This document shows positions 18,554 through 28,967 of a stretch of 64,000 nucleotides of DNA, piece after piece. The position numbers and the translations under genes are program-made. This stretch comes from Candidatus Mediterraneibacter faecavium (lineage in GTDB: Bacteria; Bacillota; Clostridia; Lachnospirales; Lachnospiraceae): assembly GCA_019119995.1 (NCBI GenBank), contig DWVY01000004.1, positions 83,759-147,758 of the forward strand. The letters are read 5' to 3'. Below the pieces are notes generated by a model. That model saw only the letters and a program-made list of their open reading frames with translations, was not told the DNA's origin and made no database searches. How positions within the stretch are numbered: the stretch's first letter is position 1; each line of letters begins with the position of its first letter.

Positions 18554-20797
18554 TTACCCCCTGTATCTGGTTCCTGCCCCGTCACGTTTCGCCTGTTTCA
18601 GCCGGTTCAGCGTTACTTCCTTTTCATTATAATGTATCTTTGTCTCTGTTCCCTCTTCAAAAAGATACACATTCTCCAGCTCGTCTTTCTTCTGCAGCCG
18701 GATCCCGCGCACGCCCACGGCGGCCTTTTTCTTCACCGGGATCTCTGCGGCAGGAAATCTCAGAAAATAGCCGTTCCTTGTCTGCAGCACTGTCTGCTGG
18801 CTGTCGTTGACTACCTTCACGGCGATCAGGGAGTCCCCATCCTGCAGCTTCGTAGCTGCGATGGTACGCTTGGTCACCTGGAACTCTGTCCCTTCGACTT
18901 TCTTGATCATCCCCTGCGCTGTTGCGAACAGAAGATATGCAAACCGCATCTGCTCCGCATCGCATACCATGATGATCTGTTCATCGCCGGTCGAATAGTT
19001 GCTGACATTATCGATCGGTACTCCTTTATCGCGGAACCTTCCATACGGCACATCCAGCACTTTGACCTGATGCATCCTGCCGGTATCGGTAAAAATACAG
19101 AGCTTTCCGGTATTCATACAGTGTACTACATATTTGTTCTCACTGTCGGCGGCTTCTTTGTTCCGCTCGTAGACCGATGTATCGACCGTCCTTGCGTACC
19201 CGAAGCGGTCCATCAGGAAGACGACCTCCTGTTCCTCGATCTTCTTCTCTTCATACACTGCCTCTTCCGCATTTTCGATGACTGTGCGGCGTTTCCGTGC
19301 ATATGCTTTCTTAAAGCCGTCCAGTTCTTCCATGATCACGCCTGCCATAGAGTCGTAATTATTCAGAATATCCTCAAACCGCGCGATATTCTTAAGCGTC
19401 TGTTCGTGCTCTGCCCTGAGAGCTTCGATCTCCAGTCCGATCAGACGGTAGAGGCGCATCTCCAGGATCGCCGTCGCCTGACGCTCGGTAAACCGCAGCA
19501 GAGCCGCCATCTTCTTTGAGATATTTGATTTGAATTTAATATTGTCTGTGACGCCGTTGACAAGGCATGCCCTTGCGTCTTTTACCGATTTACTTCCGCG
19601 CAGGATCTCAATGATCAGATCGATCACGTCACAGGCTTTGATCAGACCTTCCTGCACCTCGCTCTTTTCCTTTTCTTTTGCAAGGAGCGTCTGGTATTTG
19701 CGGGTGGCAAGTTCAAACTGGAAGTCCACATGGTGTTCGATGATCTTTTTAAGTCCCAGCGTCTCCGGTCTTCCGTCTGCCACAGCCAGCATATTCACGC
19801 CAAATGTATCTTCAAGGCGGGTCTTTTTGTAGAGCATGTTTTTCAGATTCTCTACATCCGCGCCTTTTTTAAGCTCCAGAACGATACGTATCCCCTCTTT
19901 TGAGGACTGGTTGGAGATATCCACGATATCGGTTGTTTTCTTCGTCTCGATCAGATTCGCCACATCATTCAGGAATTTGCTGATCCCGGTCCCGATCATA
20001 GTGTACGGGATCTCGCTGATCACAAGCTGCTTTTTGCCGCCCTTTAGATCTTCGACTTCTACTTTGCCGCGGATCTTGATCTTGCCCTGTCCGGTCTCAT
20101 AGATGTTCAGGAGATCATCCTTATTTACTACGATACCGCCCGTAGGGAAATCCGGACCCTTGATATGCTTCATAAGCTGCTTTGTACTTATCGCGTCATT
20201 TTTCATGTATGCCTTGACTGCATCAATGACTTCTCCCAGATTATGAGTCGGGATACTGGTCGCCATACCGACTGCAATGCCTTCAGCGCCGTTTACGAGA
20301 AGGTTCGGCACCCGCACCGGCAGCACAAGAGGCTCTTTCTCAGTCTCGTCAAAGTTCGGTCCGAAATCGATGACATTTTTATCCAGATCCGCCAGGCAGA
20401 CTTCCTGGGTGAATTTTGTCAGCCTTGCCTCCGTATAACGCATGGCGGCAGCGCCGTCTCCCTCGATGGAACCGAAGTTTCCATGTCCGTCCACAAGGAC
20501 CTGTCCCTTTTTAAAATCCTGAGCCATAACAACCAGTGCCTCGTAGATCGAGCTGTCTCCGTGGGGATGATATTTACCCATCGTATCTCCCACGATACGT
20601 GCGCATTTCCTGTACGGCTTATCATAGCGTATCCCCAGCTCGTACATATCATAGAGAGTCCGCCGCTGTACCGGCTTGAGACCATCCCTCACATCCGGAA
20701 GCGCACGGGCGATGATGACGCTCATAGCATAATCTATATAAGACTTTTTCATAAGGTCAGAATATTCTGTCCTTATGATCTGTGATTCACTGTTCAT
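18554..20797 (-). CDS. parC: DNA topoisomerase IV subunit A (ParC-type)
   Basis: This is the DNA cleavage/rejoining subunit of a type IIA topoisomerase. The 747-residue protein has the winged-helix CAP region with the catalytic tyrosine in AAMRYTEARLT and the quinolone-region motif HPHGDSSIYEAL. The beta-pinwheel C-terminal domain lacks a recognisable GyrA box (QRRGGKG), and the sequence QRRTLYDMYELG is ParC-like, so topoisomerase IV is preferred over gyrase. The start is the ATG at 20797, five codons inside the longest frame, because GAGGAG lies 8 bp before it. It is 21 bp downstream of parE. Confidence 0.9.
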   Translation of the reverse strand: MNSESQIIRTEYSDLMKKSYIDYAMSVIIARALPDVRDGLKPVQRRTLYDMYELGIRYDKPYRKCARIVGDTMGKYHPHGDSSIYEALVVMAQDFKKGQVLVDGHGNFGSIEGDGAAAMRYTEARLTKFTQEVCLADLDKNVIDFGPNFDETEKEPLVLPVRVPNLLVNGAEGIAVGMATSIPTHNLGEVIDAVKAYMKNDAISTKQLMKHIKGPDFPTGGIVVNKDDLLNIYETGQGKIKIRGKVEVEDLKGGKKQLVISEIPYTMIGTGISKFLNDVANLIETKKTTDIVDISNQSSKEGIRIVLELKKGADVENLKNMLYKKTRLEDTFGVNMLAVADGRPETLGLKKIIEHHVDFQFELATRKYQTLLAKEKEKSEVQEGLIKACDVIDLIIEILRGSKSVKDARACLVNGVTDNIKFKSNISKKMAALLRFTERQATAILEMRLYRLIGLEIEALRAEHEQTLKNIARFEDILNNYDSMAGVIMEELDGFKKAYARKRRTVIENAEEAVYEEKKIEEQEVVFLMDRFGYARTVDTSVYERNKEAADSENKYVVHCMNTGKLCIFTDTGRMHQVKVLDVPYGRFRDKGVPIDNVSNYSTGDEQIIMVCDAEQMRFAYLLFATAQGMIKKVEGTEFQVTKRTIAATKLQDGDSLIAVKVVNDSQQTVLQTRNGYFLRFPAAEIPVKKKAAVGVRGIRLQKKDELENVYLFEEGTETKIHYNEKEVTLNRLKQAKRDGAGTRYRG

Positions 20798-20818
20798 GTT
20801 CTTTCTCCTCACATTTTA

Positions 20819-22741
20819 TCAGATATCCAGTTCCGCTTCTGTCGCATTCTCATAGATAAATGCGCGCCGCGGCGGCACTTCCGTTCCCATGAGCATCTCC
20901 GTTACACTTGACGCCATCCTGGCATCCTCGATCTCGACCAGCCTGAGCAGCCGTCTCTCTGGATCCAGCGTTGTCTCCCAGAGCTGTTCAGCGTCCATCT
21001 CGCCAAGGCCCTTGTAACGCTGCAGCGTAAACGGTCCGTTATGTGTCTTTCTGTACTTTTCCAATGCTTTATCATCATAGAGATATTCTTCTTCTCCGTT
21101 CTTCGGCATTGCTTTATACAGTGGCGGCATAGCGATATACACATGCCCCTCGTAGATCAGCTCCGGCATAAACCGGTAGAACAGCGTAAGGAGCAGCGTA
21201 GAGATGTGGGCTCCATCCACATCCGCATCTGCCATGATGATGATCTTGTCATAGCGTAGTTTTGATATGTCAAAATCATTGCCGTATCCTTCTGAAAAAC
21301 CACACCCGAACGCATTGATCATCGTCTTGATCTCGGCGTTCGCGAGGATCTTGTCAATGCTCGCCTTCTCCACATTCAGGATCTTTCCCCTGATCGGAAG
21401 GATTGCCTGGAAATTACGGTCTCTGGCTGTCTTTGCGGAACCGCCGGCAGAATCTCCCTCCACGATGAAGATCTCGCACTTCTTCGGATCACGGCTCTCG
21501 CAGTTTGCCAGTTTTCCGTTGCTGTCGAAAGAATATTTCTGCTTTGTGAGAAGATTCGTTTTCGCCTTTTCTTCCGTCTTCCGGATCTTTGCCGCTTTCT
21601 CAGCACTGGAGAGCACAGATTTGAGCGTGTCCAGATTTCGGTCAAAATAGCGGACGATCTCTTCTCCTGTCACTTTGCTCACAGCCTTCGCAGCGTCCGG
21701 GTTGTCCAGTTTTGTCTTCGTCTGGCCTTCAAATCTGGGATCCGGATGCTTGATGGAGACGATCGCTGTCATCCCGTTTCTGATATCCGCCCCGGTAAAG
21801 TTCGCGTCCTTTTCCTTCAGGATCCCCAGCTCTCTTGCATACTGGTTCATGACCGTGGTAAACGTGGTCTTAAATCCGGTCAGATGGGTTCCCCCCTCCG
21901 AATTATAAATATTATTGCAGAAACCGAGCACATTCTCGTGAAATTCATTGACATACTGAAGCGCCGCTTCCACCTCGATACCATCTGCACTCCCTTTGAA
22001 GTAGACCGGATCATGGAGCACTTCTTTCTTCTTATTTAGATCCCGGATAAATCCGATGATCCCTTCCGGTTCGTGATACTCGATATGTTCCGGCTCTTCC
22101 AGCCGCTTATCATCAAAGATGATCTTAAGATCAGGATTTAAATAAGCTGTCTCATGAAGTCTGCTCTTCACTTCCTCCGCCCGGAATCTCGTCTTTTCAA
22201 AAATCGTGTCATCCGGCAGGAAATTCACTGTTGTCCCTGTCTTTTTCGTCTTTCCGATCTTCGGCAGCAGGCCGTCTTCCAGCTCGATCACAGGCACGCC
22301 CTTCTCATACCGGTCATGGTGGATATAACCGTCCTTGCTGATCTTTACGTCCATGTAGGCGGAAAGTGCATTTACGACAGAAGATCCCACACCGTGGAGA
22401 CCGCCGCTTGTCTTATATGCAGAATCGTCAAATTTCCCTCCTGCATGGAGTGTCGTATATACGAGACGCGCTGCCGAGACGCCCTTCTCATGCATGTCCA
22501 CTGGGACACCGCGCCCATTGTCTGATACCGTAGCCGATCCGTCCTTTTCCAACGTCACATGGATCTCCGTACAAAATCCTGCAAGATGTTCGTCCACGGC
22601 ATTATCCACGATCTCATAGATCAGATGGTTCAAGCCCTTTGTAGAGACACTTCCGATATACATTCCCGGACGCTTGCGGACAGCCTCAAGCCCTTCCAGT
22701 ACGGCGATACTGCCCGCATCATATGTATTCTTATCTGCCAT
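20819..22741 (-). CDS. parE: DNA topoisomerase IV subunit B (ParE-type)
   Basis: This is the ATPase subunit of the type IIA topoisomerase. The 640 residues show the GHKL ATPase motifs EIVDNAVDEHLAG, DNGRGVPVD and GGLHGVGSSVVNALS. The transducer follows, then the TOPRIM domain with IVEGDSAGGSAK and ADADVDGAHI. The C-terminal RRLLRLVEIEDA and RRAFIYENA are standard. Its pairing with parC rather than the dnaA-region gyrBA locus supports topoisomerase IV. AAGGAG precedes the ATG. Confidence 0.92.
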   Translation of the reverse strand: MADKNTYDAGSIAVLEGLEAVRKRPGMYIGSVSTKGLNHLIYEIVDNAVDEHLAGFCTEIHVTLEKDGSATVSDNGRGVPVDMHEKGVSAARLVYTTLHAGGKFDDSAYKTSGGLHGVGSSVVNALSAYMDVKISKDGYIHHDRYEKGVPVIELEDGLLPKIGKTKKTGTTVNFLPDDTIFEKTRFRAEEVKSRLHETAYLNPDLKIIFDDKRLEEPEHIEYHEPEGIIGFIRDLNKKKEVLHDPVYFKGSADGIEVEAALQYVNEFHENVLGFCNNIYNSEGGTHLTGFKTTFTTVMNQYARELGILKEKDANFTGADIRNGMTAIVSIKHPDPRFEGQTKTKLDNPDAAKAVSKVTGEEIVRYFDRNLDTLKSVLSSAEKAAKIRKTEEKAKTNLLTKQKYSFDSNGKLANCESRDPKKCEIFIVEGDSAGGSAKTARDRNFQAILPIRGKILNVEKASIDKILANAEIKTMINAFGCGFSEGYGNDFDISKLRYDKIIIMADADVDGAHISTLLLTLFYRFMPELIYEGHVYIAMPPLYKAMPKNGEEEYLYDDKALEKYRKTHNGPFTLQRYKGLGEMDAEQLWETTLDPERRLLRLVEIEDARMASSVTEMLMGTEVPPRRAFIYENATEAELDI

Positions 22742-22926
22742 TTACATTCTCCTTCTTTATACCTTTGCACCTGCATGTCAACGCTTAGCAGTACAGGTGC
22801 AGAAGCATCATACTTCGCTGCATCCTGCATGAGCGCAGGACAATCCATTAAATAATATACCACTAGTCCTTGTGCTTTTCAAGCAGGGAAAATAGCCGGA
22901 CTGTTCCCCCGAACTGTTACAGGACA

Positions 22927-24114
22927 CTAATCTCCAACGAGCACATCTTCCAGCATTTCGGAGAGCACTTCCATGGCATTCATCATCTCTTCTACCGTAT
23001 TTGTCTGCGCTCCTGCTTCGATCAGCAGAGACTTCGGCTTAAGGTGCAGATTATACCGGTACGCCCTCAGATAGATGTGGCGCACAAAACCGGGATACTT
23101 ATTTTCGGCGTCGATCTGCATCTGCAGGGAAAACGCCAGATTGTCCTGTATGTACGGATTGGGCAGATAATCAATATCTCCGTTTGTACGGGACCGGCTC
23201 AGTCCGTTGAAAAACATGATCTTTGCCGTCGGCTTTCCGTTGATCTCGGTCACCAGATGCGTCCCTTCCGCCACGCCGTCGCGGTGCAGGTCGATCAGCA
23301 CTTCCACCGTCGGGTTTTCCGCCAGGATCTTCTCTACCGCTTCTCCTGCATATTCATATGCATTACTCCGGTCCAGCTTACCGCCTATAATATCATAGAC
23401 CCCCGTATCATGGATCGTCTCGATCCCCTTCTCGTTCAGGAGCTGTGTCAGGTACTCTCCCACCCCGACGATGCTGGTAGATGTATCGCCAGGCGTAGAA
23501 TCCGCGAATTCTTCCTGGGAGTGGGTGTGATAGATCAGCACTTTCGGCCCGTCTGTACCAGGATCGATCTTCATGCTCCGCCCGAGCAGATCATCTGCAT
23601 TGAGCTGATCCGCACTGATCATGGTAGAACTGTCAACTGTATAAAAATTGCCAAGCAGATACTCAAAATCTCTCAGCTTCTCTATTGAAGTGTCGACTGC
23701 AGGGGTAACTGCAGCAGCCTCTGTCTCGGTTTCGTCCGGCTCCCCGATCAGTTTTCCATTCTCATCTACGGCATTTTCATCATTGGCCTGCGCTTCCAGG
23801 ATCCTGGCAAGTGTTTCCTCATCCTCGATCGATGAATCGTATGCAGCGTGAGCCTCTGTATAACTGATAAGCGGGATCCATGCAAGCGCTTTCTCTCTGA
23901 CCCATTCACCGATCCCTTTTTCCGGCGTGCGGTTCCCCCAGCTCAAAACCGGCAGATACATCTGCTGCGCCTGGTCAAGTATCCGTTCCTGTATATGATA
24001 TTTCCAGTCGCCCCCGTCTGCTGCAAGGCCGGTATATATCAAAAATACAGTGAAAAGAACGGCAGATGCTGCCGTCCCTGCCTGTCTTAAATTTCTTCGC
24101 ACCGATCTGTTCAT
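22927..24114 (-). CDS. spoIIP: Stage II sporulation protein P (SpoIIP)
   Basis: SpoIIP is a membrane-anchored peptidoglycan amidase/endopeptidase that, with SpoIID and SpoIIM, drives engulfment in sporulation. With the ATG at 24114 the product is 395 residues. It has one N-terminal membrane anchor (AASAVLFTVFLIYTGLAA), a linker with Glu/Thr-rich stretches, and the amidase_3-like domain with ILIYHTHSQEEF, DIHRDG-like DLHRDGVAEG and LLIEAGAQTNT. The start is uncertain: a GGGGG run precedes this ATG by about 13 bp, and an open frame extends 23 codons more towards gpr. It directly follows gpr, as in most Clostridia. Confidence 0.9.
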   Translation of the reverse strand: MNRSVRRNLRQAGTAASAVLFTVFLIYTGLAADGGDWKYHIQERILDQAQQMYLPVLSWGNRTPEKGIGEWVREKALAWIPLISYTEAHAAYDSSIEDEETLARILEAQANDENAVDENGKLIGEPDETETEAAAVTPAVDTSIEKLRDFEYLLGNFYTVDSSTMISADQLNADDLLGRSMKIDPGTDGPKVLIYHTHSQEEFADSTPGDTSTSIVGVGEYLTQLLNEKGIETIHDTGVYDIIGGKLDRSNAYEYAGEAVEKILAENPTVEVLIDLHRDGVAEGTHLVTEINGKPTAKIMFFNGLSRSRTNGDIDYLPNPYIQDNLAFSLQMQIDAENKYPGFVRHIYLRAYRYNLHLKPKSLLIEAGAQTNTVEEMMNAMEVLSEMLEDVLVGD

Positions 24115-24186
24115 TGTACGGCAGCATCCCCCTTTTTTATTCTCCTGAAATTGTATGCCTTGCACGGATCGGATATGCATCATGGA

Positions 24187-25185
24187 TCACACCAGCGCAT
24201 CATGCCTGCACGGATCTTCCGCTGTGAACAGCATATTGAGCGCCTCGGATATCGTATGGCTGATCTGATGGATCATCTCGTCCACGTCTTTGGGCGTCAC
24301 AAACATCCCGTTCAGGTGAGGCGCGATCAGCTCTTTTACAAATTCATATTTTTCACCGGCGTTATAGGACCTTAATACTTCCCCCACTCCTTTCAGCGAA
24401 TCCGAAGATTCCAGTGCGGCGATAAAATTCTCCATCGTATCGTTCACGATCGTAGCCGCGTCTACGACCGTAGGCACTCCGATGCCGATGACCGGGACCC
24501 CAAGTGATTCTTCCGTAAGGCCGGACCGGTTATTGCCTATCCCCGATCCCGGGTGGATCCCTGTGTCCGCGATCTGCACGGTACGGTTCAGCCGCTTGCT
24601 GTTGCGCGCCGCCAGCGCATCGACAGCGATCACCATATCCGGGTGTGTCTCTTTGACGATCCCACGGACGATCTCCGTACTCTCCATGCCCGTCTGCCCC
24701 ATGACGCCCGGCACTATGGCGCTTATCAGATCTGCATGTTCCAGCCCCATAGCGTATTTCCCGTATTCCTTCACAATGTGCCGCGTCACGCAGAGATGAT
24801 CCGCCACATAAGGCCCCAGCGCATCCGGCGTCACTTCGCGGTTTCCAAGCCCTACGACCAGCACGGAAAGATCTTCTTTCTTTTCTCCCGCATTCTTTCT
24901 GACCAGTTCCCGGATATATCCGCATAACCTGGCCGCTATATCCATGTGGCTCTCTTCGTCGGGAATCGCCAGATTCGGGGTCTCCAACGTCAGATATGTC
25001 CCCACCGGTTTTCCCATTGCTTTTGCGCCGTTCTCTGTCCGGATCTCCACGCGGGTCACGCGGAGCTCCTGCTCTTCGTCATAGTCTTCTTCCAGCACAA
25101 CTCCCTGGATCTCCACATCATCTGACTCAAAACGCTCTTTTTCCTCCAATGCAAGGTCTGTCCTTACGCTGTAATTTCTCACCAT
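24187..25185 (-). CDS. gpr: Germination protease GPR
   Basis: GPR degrades small acid-soluble spore proteins during germination. The 332-residue protein begins with the zymogen-type propeptide region VRNYSVRTDLALEE. It has the family core VVGLGNREVTPDALGP and VMGQTGMES...IV followed by VIAVDALAARNSKRLNRTVQIADTGIHPGSGIGNNR. The ATG has GTGAGGA upstream. Its presence with spoIIP marks the organism as a spore former. No convincing sigma-G promoter was picked out in the 219 bp shared with rpsT. Confidence 0.97.
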   Translation of the reverse strand: MVRNYSVRTDLALEEKERFESDDVEIQGVVLEEDYDEEQELRVTRVEIRTENGAKAMGKPVGTYLTLETPNLAIPDEESHMDIAARLCGYIRELVRKNAGEKKEDLSVLVVGLGNREVTPDALGPYVADHLCVTRHIVKEYGKYAMGLEHADLISAIVPGVMGQTGMESTEIVRGIVKETHPDMVIAVDALAARNSKRLNRTVQIADTGIHPGSGIGNNRSGLTEESLGVPVIGIGVPTVVDAATIVNDTMENFIAALESSDSLKGVGEVLRSYNAGEKYEFVKELIAPHLNGMFVTPKDVDEMIHQISHTISEALNMLFTAEDPCRHDALV

Positions 25186-25281
25186 AGCCCGTCCTCACTT
25201 TTTGATTCTCTTATGATGCTGCTGGTTACTGTCCGCAGCAGCTGCTGTAACTATATTTTGCAATATTTCTTAAAATATGTA

Positions 25282-25310
25282 TTGACAAGCAATTGTGGTT
25301 AGCATAAAAT
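25282..25310 (+). promoter_or_regulatory. sigma-A promoter of rpsT
   Basis: TTGACA (25282-25287), 17 bp, TAAAAT (25305-25310), leaving an approximately 88-nt leader ahead of rpsT. The rest of the gpr-rpsT gap shows only a GCTGCTG/CAGCAGC inverted repeat near 25218-25242. Confidence 0.85.
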
Positions 25311-25404
25311 AAATGAGTATGTTTCAGCGGAGCGTCCGTGTCCGAATCTGCTGGGGCACATGATCTACATTTGAAATTTCATGTTGTATATGGAGGTGTA
25401 CAGA

Positions 25405-25668
25405 TTGGCTAACATTAAGTCTGCTAAGAAAAGAATTTTAGTAAACGAGACAAAAGCTGCAAGAAATAAAGCAATCAAGTCTAAAGTGAAGACTGCTGTC
25501 AAGAAAGTTGACGCTGCAGTTGCCGCGAAAGACGCAGAGGCTGCTAAGACTGCACTGCACGCAGCGATCGTGGAGATTTCCAAGGCAGGAAGTAAGGGTG
25601 TTTATCACAAGAAGACTGTTTCCAGAAAGATCTCCCGTCTGTCAAAAGCTGTAAATGACATTGCTTAA
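25405..25668 (+). CDS. rpsT: 30S ribosomal protein S20 (TTG start)
   Basis: S20 binds 16S rRNA at the bottom of the 30S body. The 87-residue product reads M-A-N-I-K-S-A-K-K-R-I and ends SRLSKAVNDIA. It is rich in Ala and Lys and has the family helix pattern. The start is TTG at 25405-25407, 8 bp after GGAGG. The frame is open back to an ATG at 25381, but that has no ribosome binding site and would add a non-conserved extension. Escherichia coli rpsT also starts with UUG, used in translational autoregulation. It is monocistronic, with its own promoter and terminator. Confidence 0.96.
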   Translation: MANIKSAKKRILVNETKAARNKAIKSKVKTAVKKVDAAVAAKDAEAAKTALHAAIVEISKAGSKGVYHKKTVSRKISRLSKAVNDIA

Positions 25669-25680
25669 TTAACATAGAGA

Positions 25681-25726
25681 GATAAAAAAAGGCATCCGCA
25701 CCGTCAGGCGGATGCCTTTTTTTATC
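25681..25726. terminator. Bidirectional intrinsic terminator between rpsT and the MATE gene
   Basis: A perfect inverted repeat with GGCATCCGC/GCGGATGCC arms (25691-25699, 25708-25716), an 8-nt loop, and an A7 tract on one side and a T7 tract on the other. It serves both convergent genes. Confidence 0.95.
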
Positions 25727-25778
25727 ATCAGTTCAGCCAGTAAATGAGCAAAGAAGTGGCGCAGCCACAGTAAGCACG

Positions 25779-27221
25779 TCAGTGCGGCTTTGCGGATGGC
25801 ACGGCTGAACTGTCTGCTCCCTTCTCTTTCAGCGACGGCCATACCGTGACGAGCATTGTCACAAAGCACGCCGTTCCCCCGACTACATTCGACACCGGCT
25901 CCGCCCAGAACACGCCGTCTGTTCCGAGACCGCCGATCATGGGCAGCAGGATCGTCAGCGGCACGACGATGATCACTTTCCGGAACAGGGAGAAAAACAC
26001 CGCCTGCTTCGGCCGGTTCAGAGCCACATTCGTGGACTGTCCTACAAACTGGAGCGCCATCATGAAGATCCCGCAGAAGTAGATCTGAAGCGCCGGGATC
26101 CCTTTTTCGATCAGTTCCTGCTCGCTGGTGAACAGATGCAGGAAGAATCGCGGCTCCAGGAATACGACCGCCCACAGGATCAGCGAGAATACGACCCCAA
26201 CTGCCGTAATGAATCGGATCGCAGACTTTACTCTCTTATAACAGCCTGCTCCGTAATTGTACCCCATGACCGGCTGCGCTCCGGATGTAAGTCCGTTCAG
26301 AGGCAGCGTGGCAATCTCCCGCACGGAGTTGATCACCGTCATGATCCCCACATAGAGATCCCCGCCGTAACGGGCAAGCACCGCATTGCACACGATCTGG
26401 ACCGTACCGTTGGTGACGGACATGACGAACCCGGATGTCCCAAGGAACGTGATGTCTTTCATCAGCTTCACCTTCAGCCTCATGGATTCCCGGGTCAGCT
26501 TAAAGAGCGCCCTCCTGCCCGTCAGGAATGTAAAGACCCACAGCGCGGAAGCCCCCTGCGATATTACAGTTGCGATCGCCGCTCCCCGCACTCCCATATC
26601 GAATCCGAAGATCAGGACGGGATCCAAGATGATGTTCATGACCGCGCCCAGAAGCACGGTCAACATCCCCATCTTCCCGAACCCCTGCGCATTGATAAAA
26701 TTATTCATGCCGAGACTTACCATAACGAAGATCGTCCCAAGCAGATAGATCGTAATATAGTCGTCCGCATATCCGTAGGTCGCCTCGCTTGCCCCGAACA
26801 GATACAGGATCGGGCGTTTCAATGCCAGACAGAGGATCATGAGCACCGCACCGGTGACAAGCAGCATGGAAAATGAGTTGCCCATCACTGTCTGCGCCCG
26901 CTTCTCTTCATGCCCGCCCCTGGCGATGGAACACAGCGGCGCGCCGCCCATTCCGAACAGGTTGGCAAATGCTGATATGATCGTGATGATCGGAAGGCAG
27001 AGTCCGATCCCGGTCAGCGCCTCTGCCGATGCATGGGGCAGGTGCCCGATATAGATCCTGTCCACTACGCTGTAAAGCACGTTGATCAGCTGCGCCAGCG
27101 TCATGGGAACAGCAAGGCTGAGGATATGCCGCACGATACTCCCTTTGCTGAAATCATTCTCATTCGATGTATCATTATCCGCTTCCGGCTGACCGGAACG
27201 GGCTGTATTCGCTTCTCCCAT
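25779..27221 (-). CDS. MATE-family multidrug efflux transporter
   Basis: This is a 480-residue membrane protein with about twelve hydrophobic segments in two similar halves. The N-terminal part has the MATE pattern GSIVRHILSLAVPMTLAQLINVLYSVVDRIYIGHL, and the second half has LTSGAQPVMGYNYGAG. MATE proteins export cationic compounds using Na+ or H+ gradients; the substrate cannot be told. The ATG at 27221 is preferred; a TTG immediately before it is possible. It is a single gene ending at a shared terminator. Confidence 0.92.
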   Translation of the reverse strand: MGEANTARSGQPEADNDTSNENDFSKGSIVRHILSLAVPMTLAQLINVLYSVVDRIYIGHLPHASAEALTGIGLCLPIITIISAFANLFGMGGAPLCSIARGGHEEKRAQTVMGNSFSMLLVTGAVLMILCLALKRPILYLFGASEATYGYADDYITIYLLGTIFVMVSLGMNNFINAQGFGKMGMLTVLLGAVMNIILDPVLIFGFDMGVRGAAIATVISQGASALWVFTFLTGRRALFKLTRESMRLKVKLMKDITFLGTSGFVMSVTNGTVQIVCNAVLARYGGDLYVGIMTVINSVREIATLPLNGLTSGAQPVMGYNYGAGCYKRVKSAIRFITAVGVVFSLILWAVVFLEPRFFLHLFTSEQELIEKGIPALQIYFCGIFMMALQFVGQSTNVALNRPKQAVFFSLFRKVIIVVPLTILLPMIGGLGTDGVFWAEPVSNVVGGTACFVTMLVTVWPSLKEKGADSSAVPSAKPH

Positions 27222-27275
27222 CAAATGTTTCTCTCCTTCTGATTCTTCTGTTTGCTTCTATTATATGACGATATA

Positions 27276-27307
27276 TGACGAAACGCCCGGCAGAAATCTG
27301 CCGGGCG
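27276..27307 (-). terminator. Probable terminator after ilvC
   Basis: A strong stem, CGCCCGGCAG (27284-27293) with CTGCCGGGCG (27298-27307) and an AAAT tetraloop. On the minus strand it is followed by TTTCGTC, a weak U tract. Confidence 0.6.
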
Positions 27308-27338
27308 CTCCGCCGCTTACCTATTGTATGATCAAGTA

Positions 27339-28370
<1,032 letters not shown>

Positions 28371-28384
28371 CTAAAATGATTAAA

Positions 28385-28882
28385 TTATAAATATGCTACA
28401 TCCTTGCTTCCTCTGGAAAGCCCGGTGATGCCGGTCCTTGCCAGTTCCAGTATCTCGTATCCTTTCAGAAGATTCAGGAATGCTTCCAGTTTGCTCTGTG
28501 TTCCCGTGAGCTCAACGATCAGGGAATCCTCTTCCACGTCAACGATCTTCGCCCTGAAAATATCGGCCACGGAGATGATCTCTCCTCTCTGTGACGCGTC
28601 AGCGCGGAGCTTGACCATGATCAGTTCACGGCATACAGATTCTTCGTCTTTGAGCACTTTGATCGCAACCACATCTTCCAGCTTCCTGACCTGCTTCTCG
28701 ATCTGAGAGAGGATCAGCTCGTCGCCCGACGATACAACTGTGATGCGGGTGAATCTCGGATCCGCCGTCATACCCGCCGTGATGCTGTCGATGCTGTATC
28801 CGCGGCGGCTGAACAAGCCTGCGATCCGACTCAAAACTCCGGGATTATTGTCTACAAGTAATGAAAATACCTGTTTCCTCAT
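28385..28882 (-). CDS. ilvN: Acetolactate synthase small (regulatory) subunit
   Basis: This is the regulatory subunit that confers valine feedback control on acetolactate synthase. The 165-residue protein has an N-terminal ACT domain (LLVDNNPGVLSRIAGLFSRRGYSIDSI) and the C-terminal ACT-like domain (IVDVEEDSLIVELTGTQSKLEAFLNLLKGYEI). The start is the ATG at 28882 after AAGGAG. It begins an ilvN-ilvC operon driven by a consensus promoter. No large subunit is adjacent, so that partner must be elsewhere. Confidence 0.95.
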   Translation of the reverse strand: MRKQVFSLLVDNNPGVLSRIAGLFSRRGYSIDSITAGMTADPRFTRITVVSSGDELILSQIEKQVRKLEDVVAIKVLKDEESVCRELIMVKLRADASQRGEIISVADIFRAKIVDVEEDSLIVELTGTQSKLEAFLNLLKGYEILELARTGITGLSRGSKDVAYL

Positions 28883-28903
28883 CAATTTTTCTCCTTCCCG
28901 TTT

Positions 28904-28929
28904 CAAAAACAGATTGCGCTCTGTTTTTG
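28904..28929 (-). promoter_or_regulatory. Leader hairpin before ilvN
   Basis: A perfect 10-bp stem, CAAAAACAGA/TCTGTTTTTG, with a 6-nt loop starts a few bases after the predicted +1 of the ilvN promoter. The 3' arm carries five U residues. It may terminate ABC-F transcripts reading through or attenuate ilvN; no leader peptide or T-box is visible. Confidence 0.5.
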
Positions 28930-28938
28930 TCTTTTATT

Positions 28939-28967
28939 ATATTACCAATTGCATCATGCTTTGTCAA
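28939..28967 (-). promoter_or_regulatory. sigma-A promoter of ilvN-ilvC
   Basis: TTGACA (28962-28967), 17 bp, TAATAT (28939-28944) on the minus strand. The -35 hexamer contains the stop codon of the upstream ABC-F gene (28964-28966). Confidence 0.85.

Noticed and set aside
18554..22741. Assignment of the topoisomerase pair as gyrase (gyrB-gyrA)
   Set aside because: The A subunit lacks a GyrA box in its C-terminal domain and matches the ParC pattern, so topoisomerase IV is more likely. Proof would need comparison with the dnaA-linked pair.
25201..25281. Sigma-G promoter for gpr
   Set aside because: Candidate hexamers near CATCATAAG do not match a sigma-G -35/-10 pair at proper spacing well enough to call.
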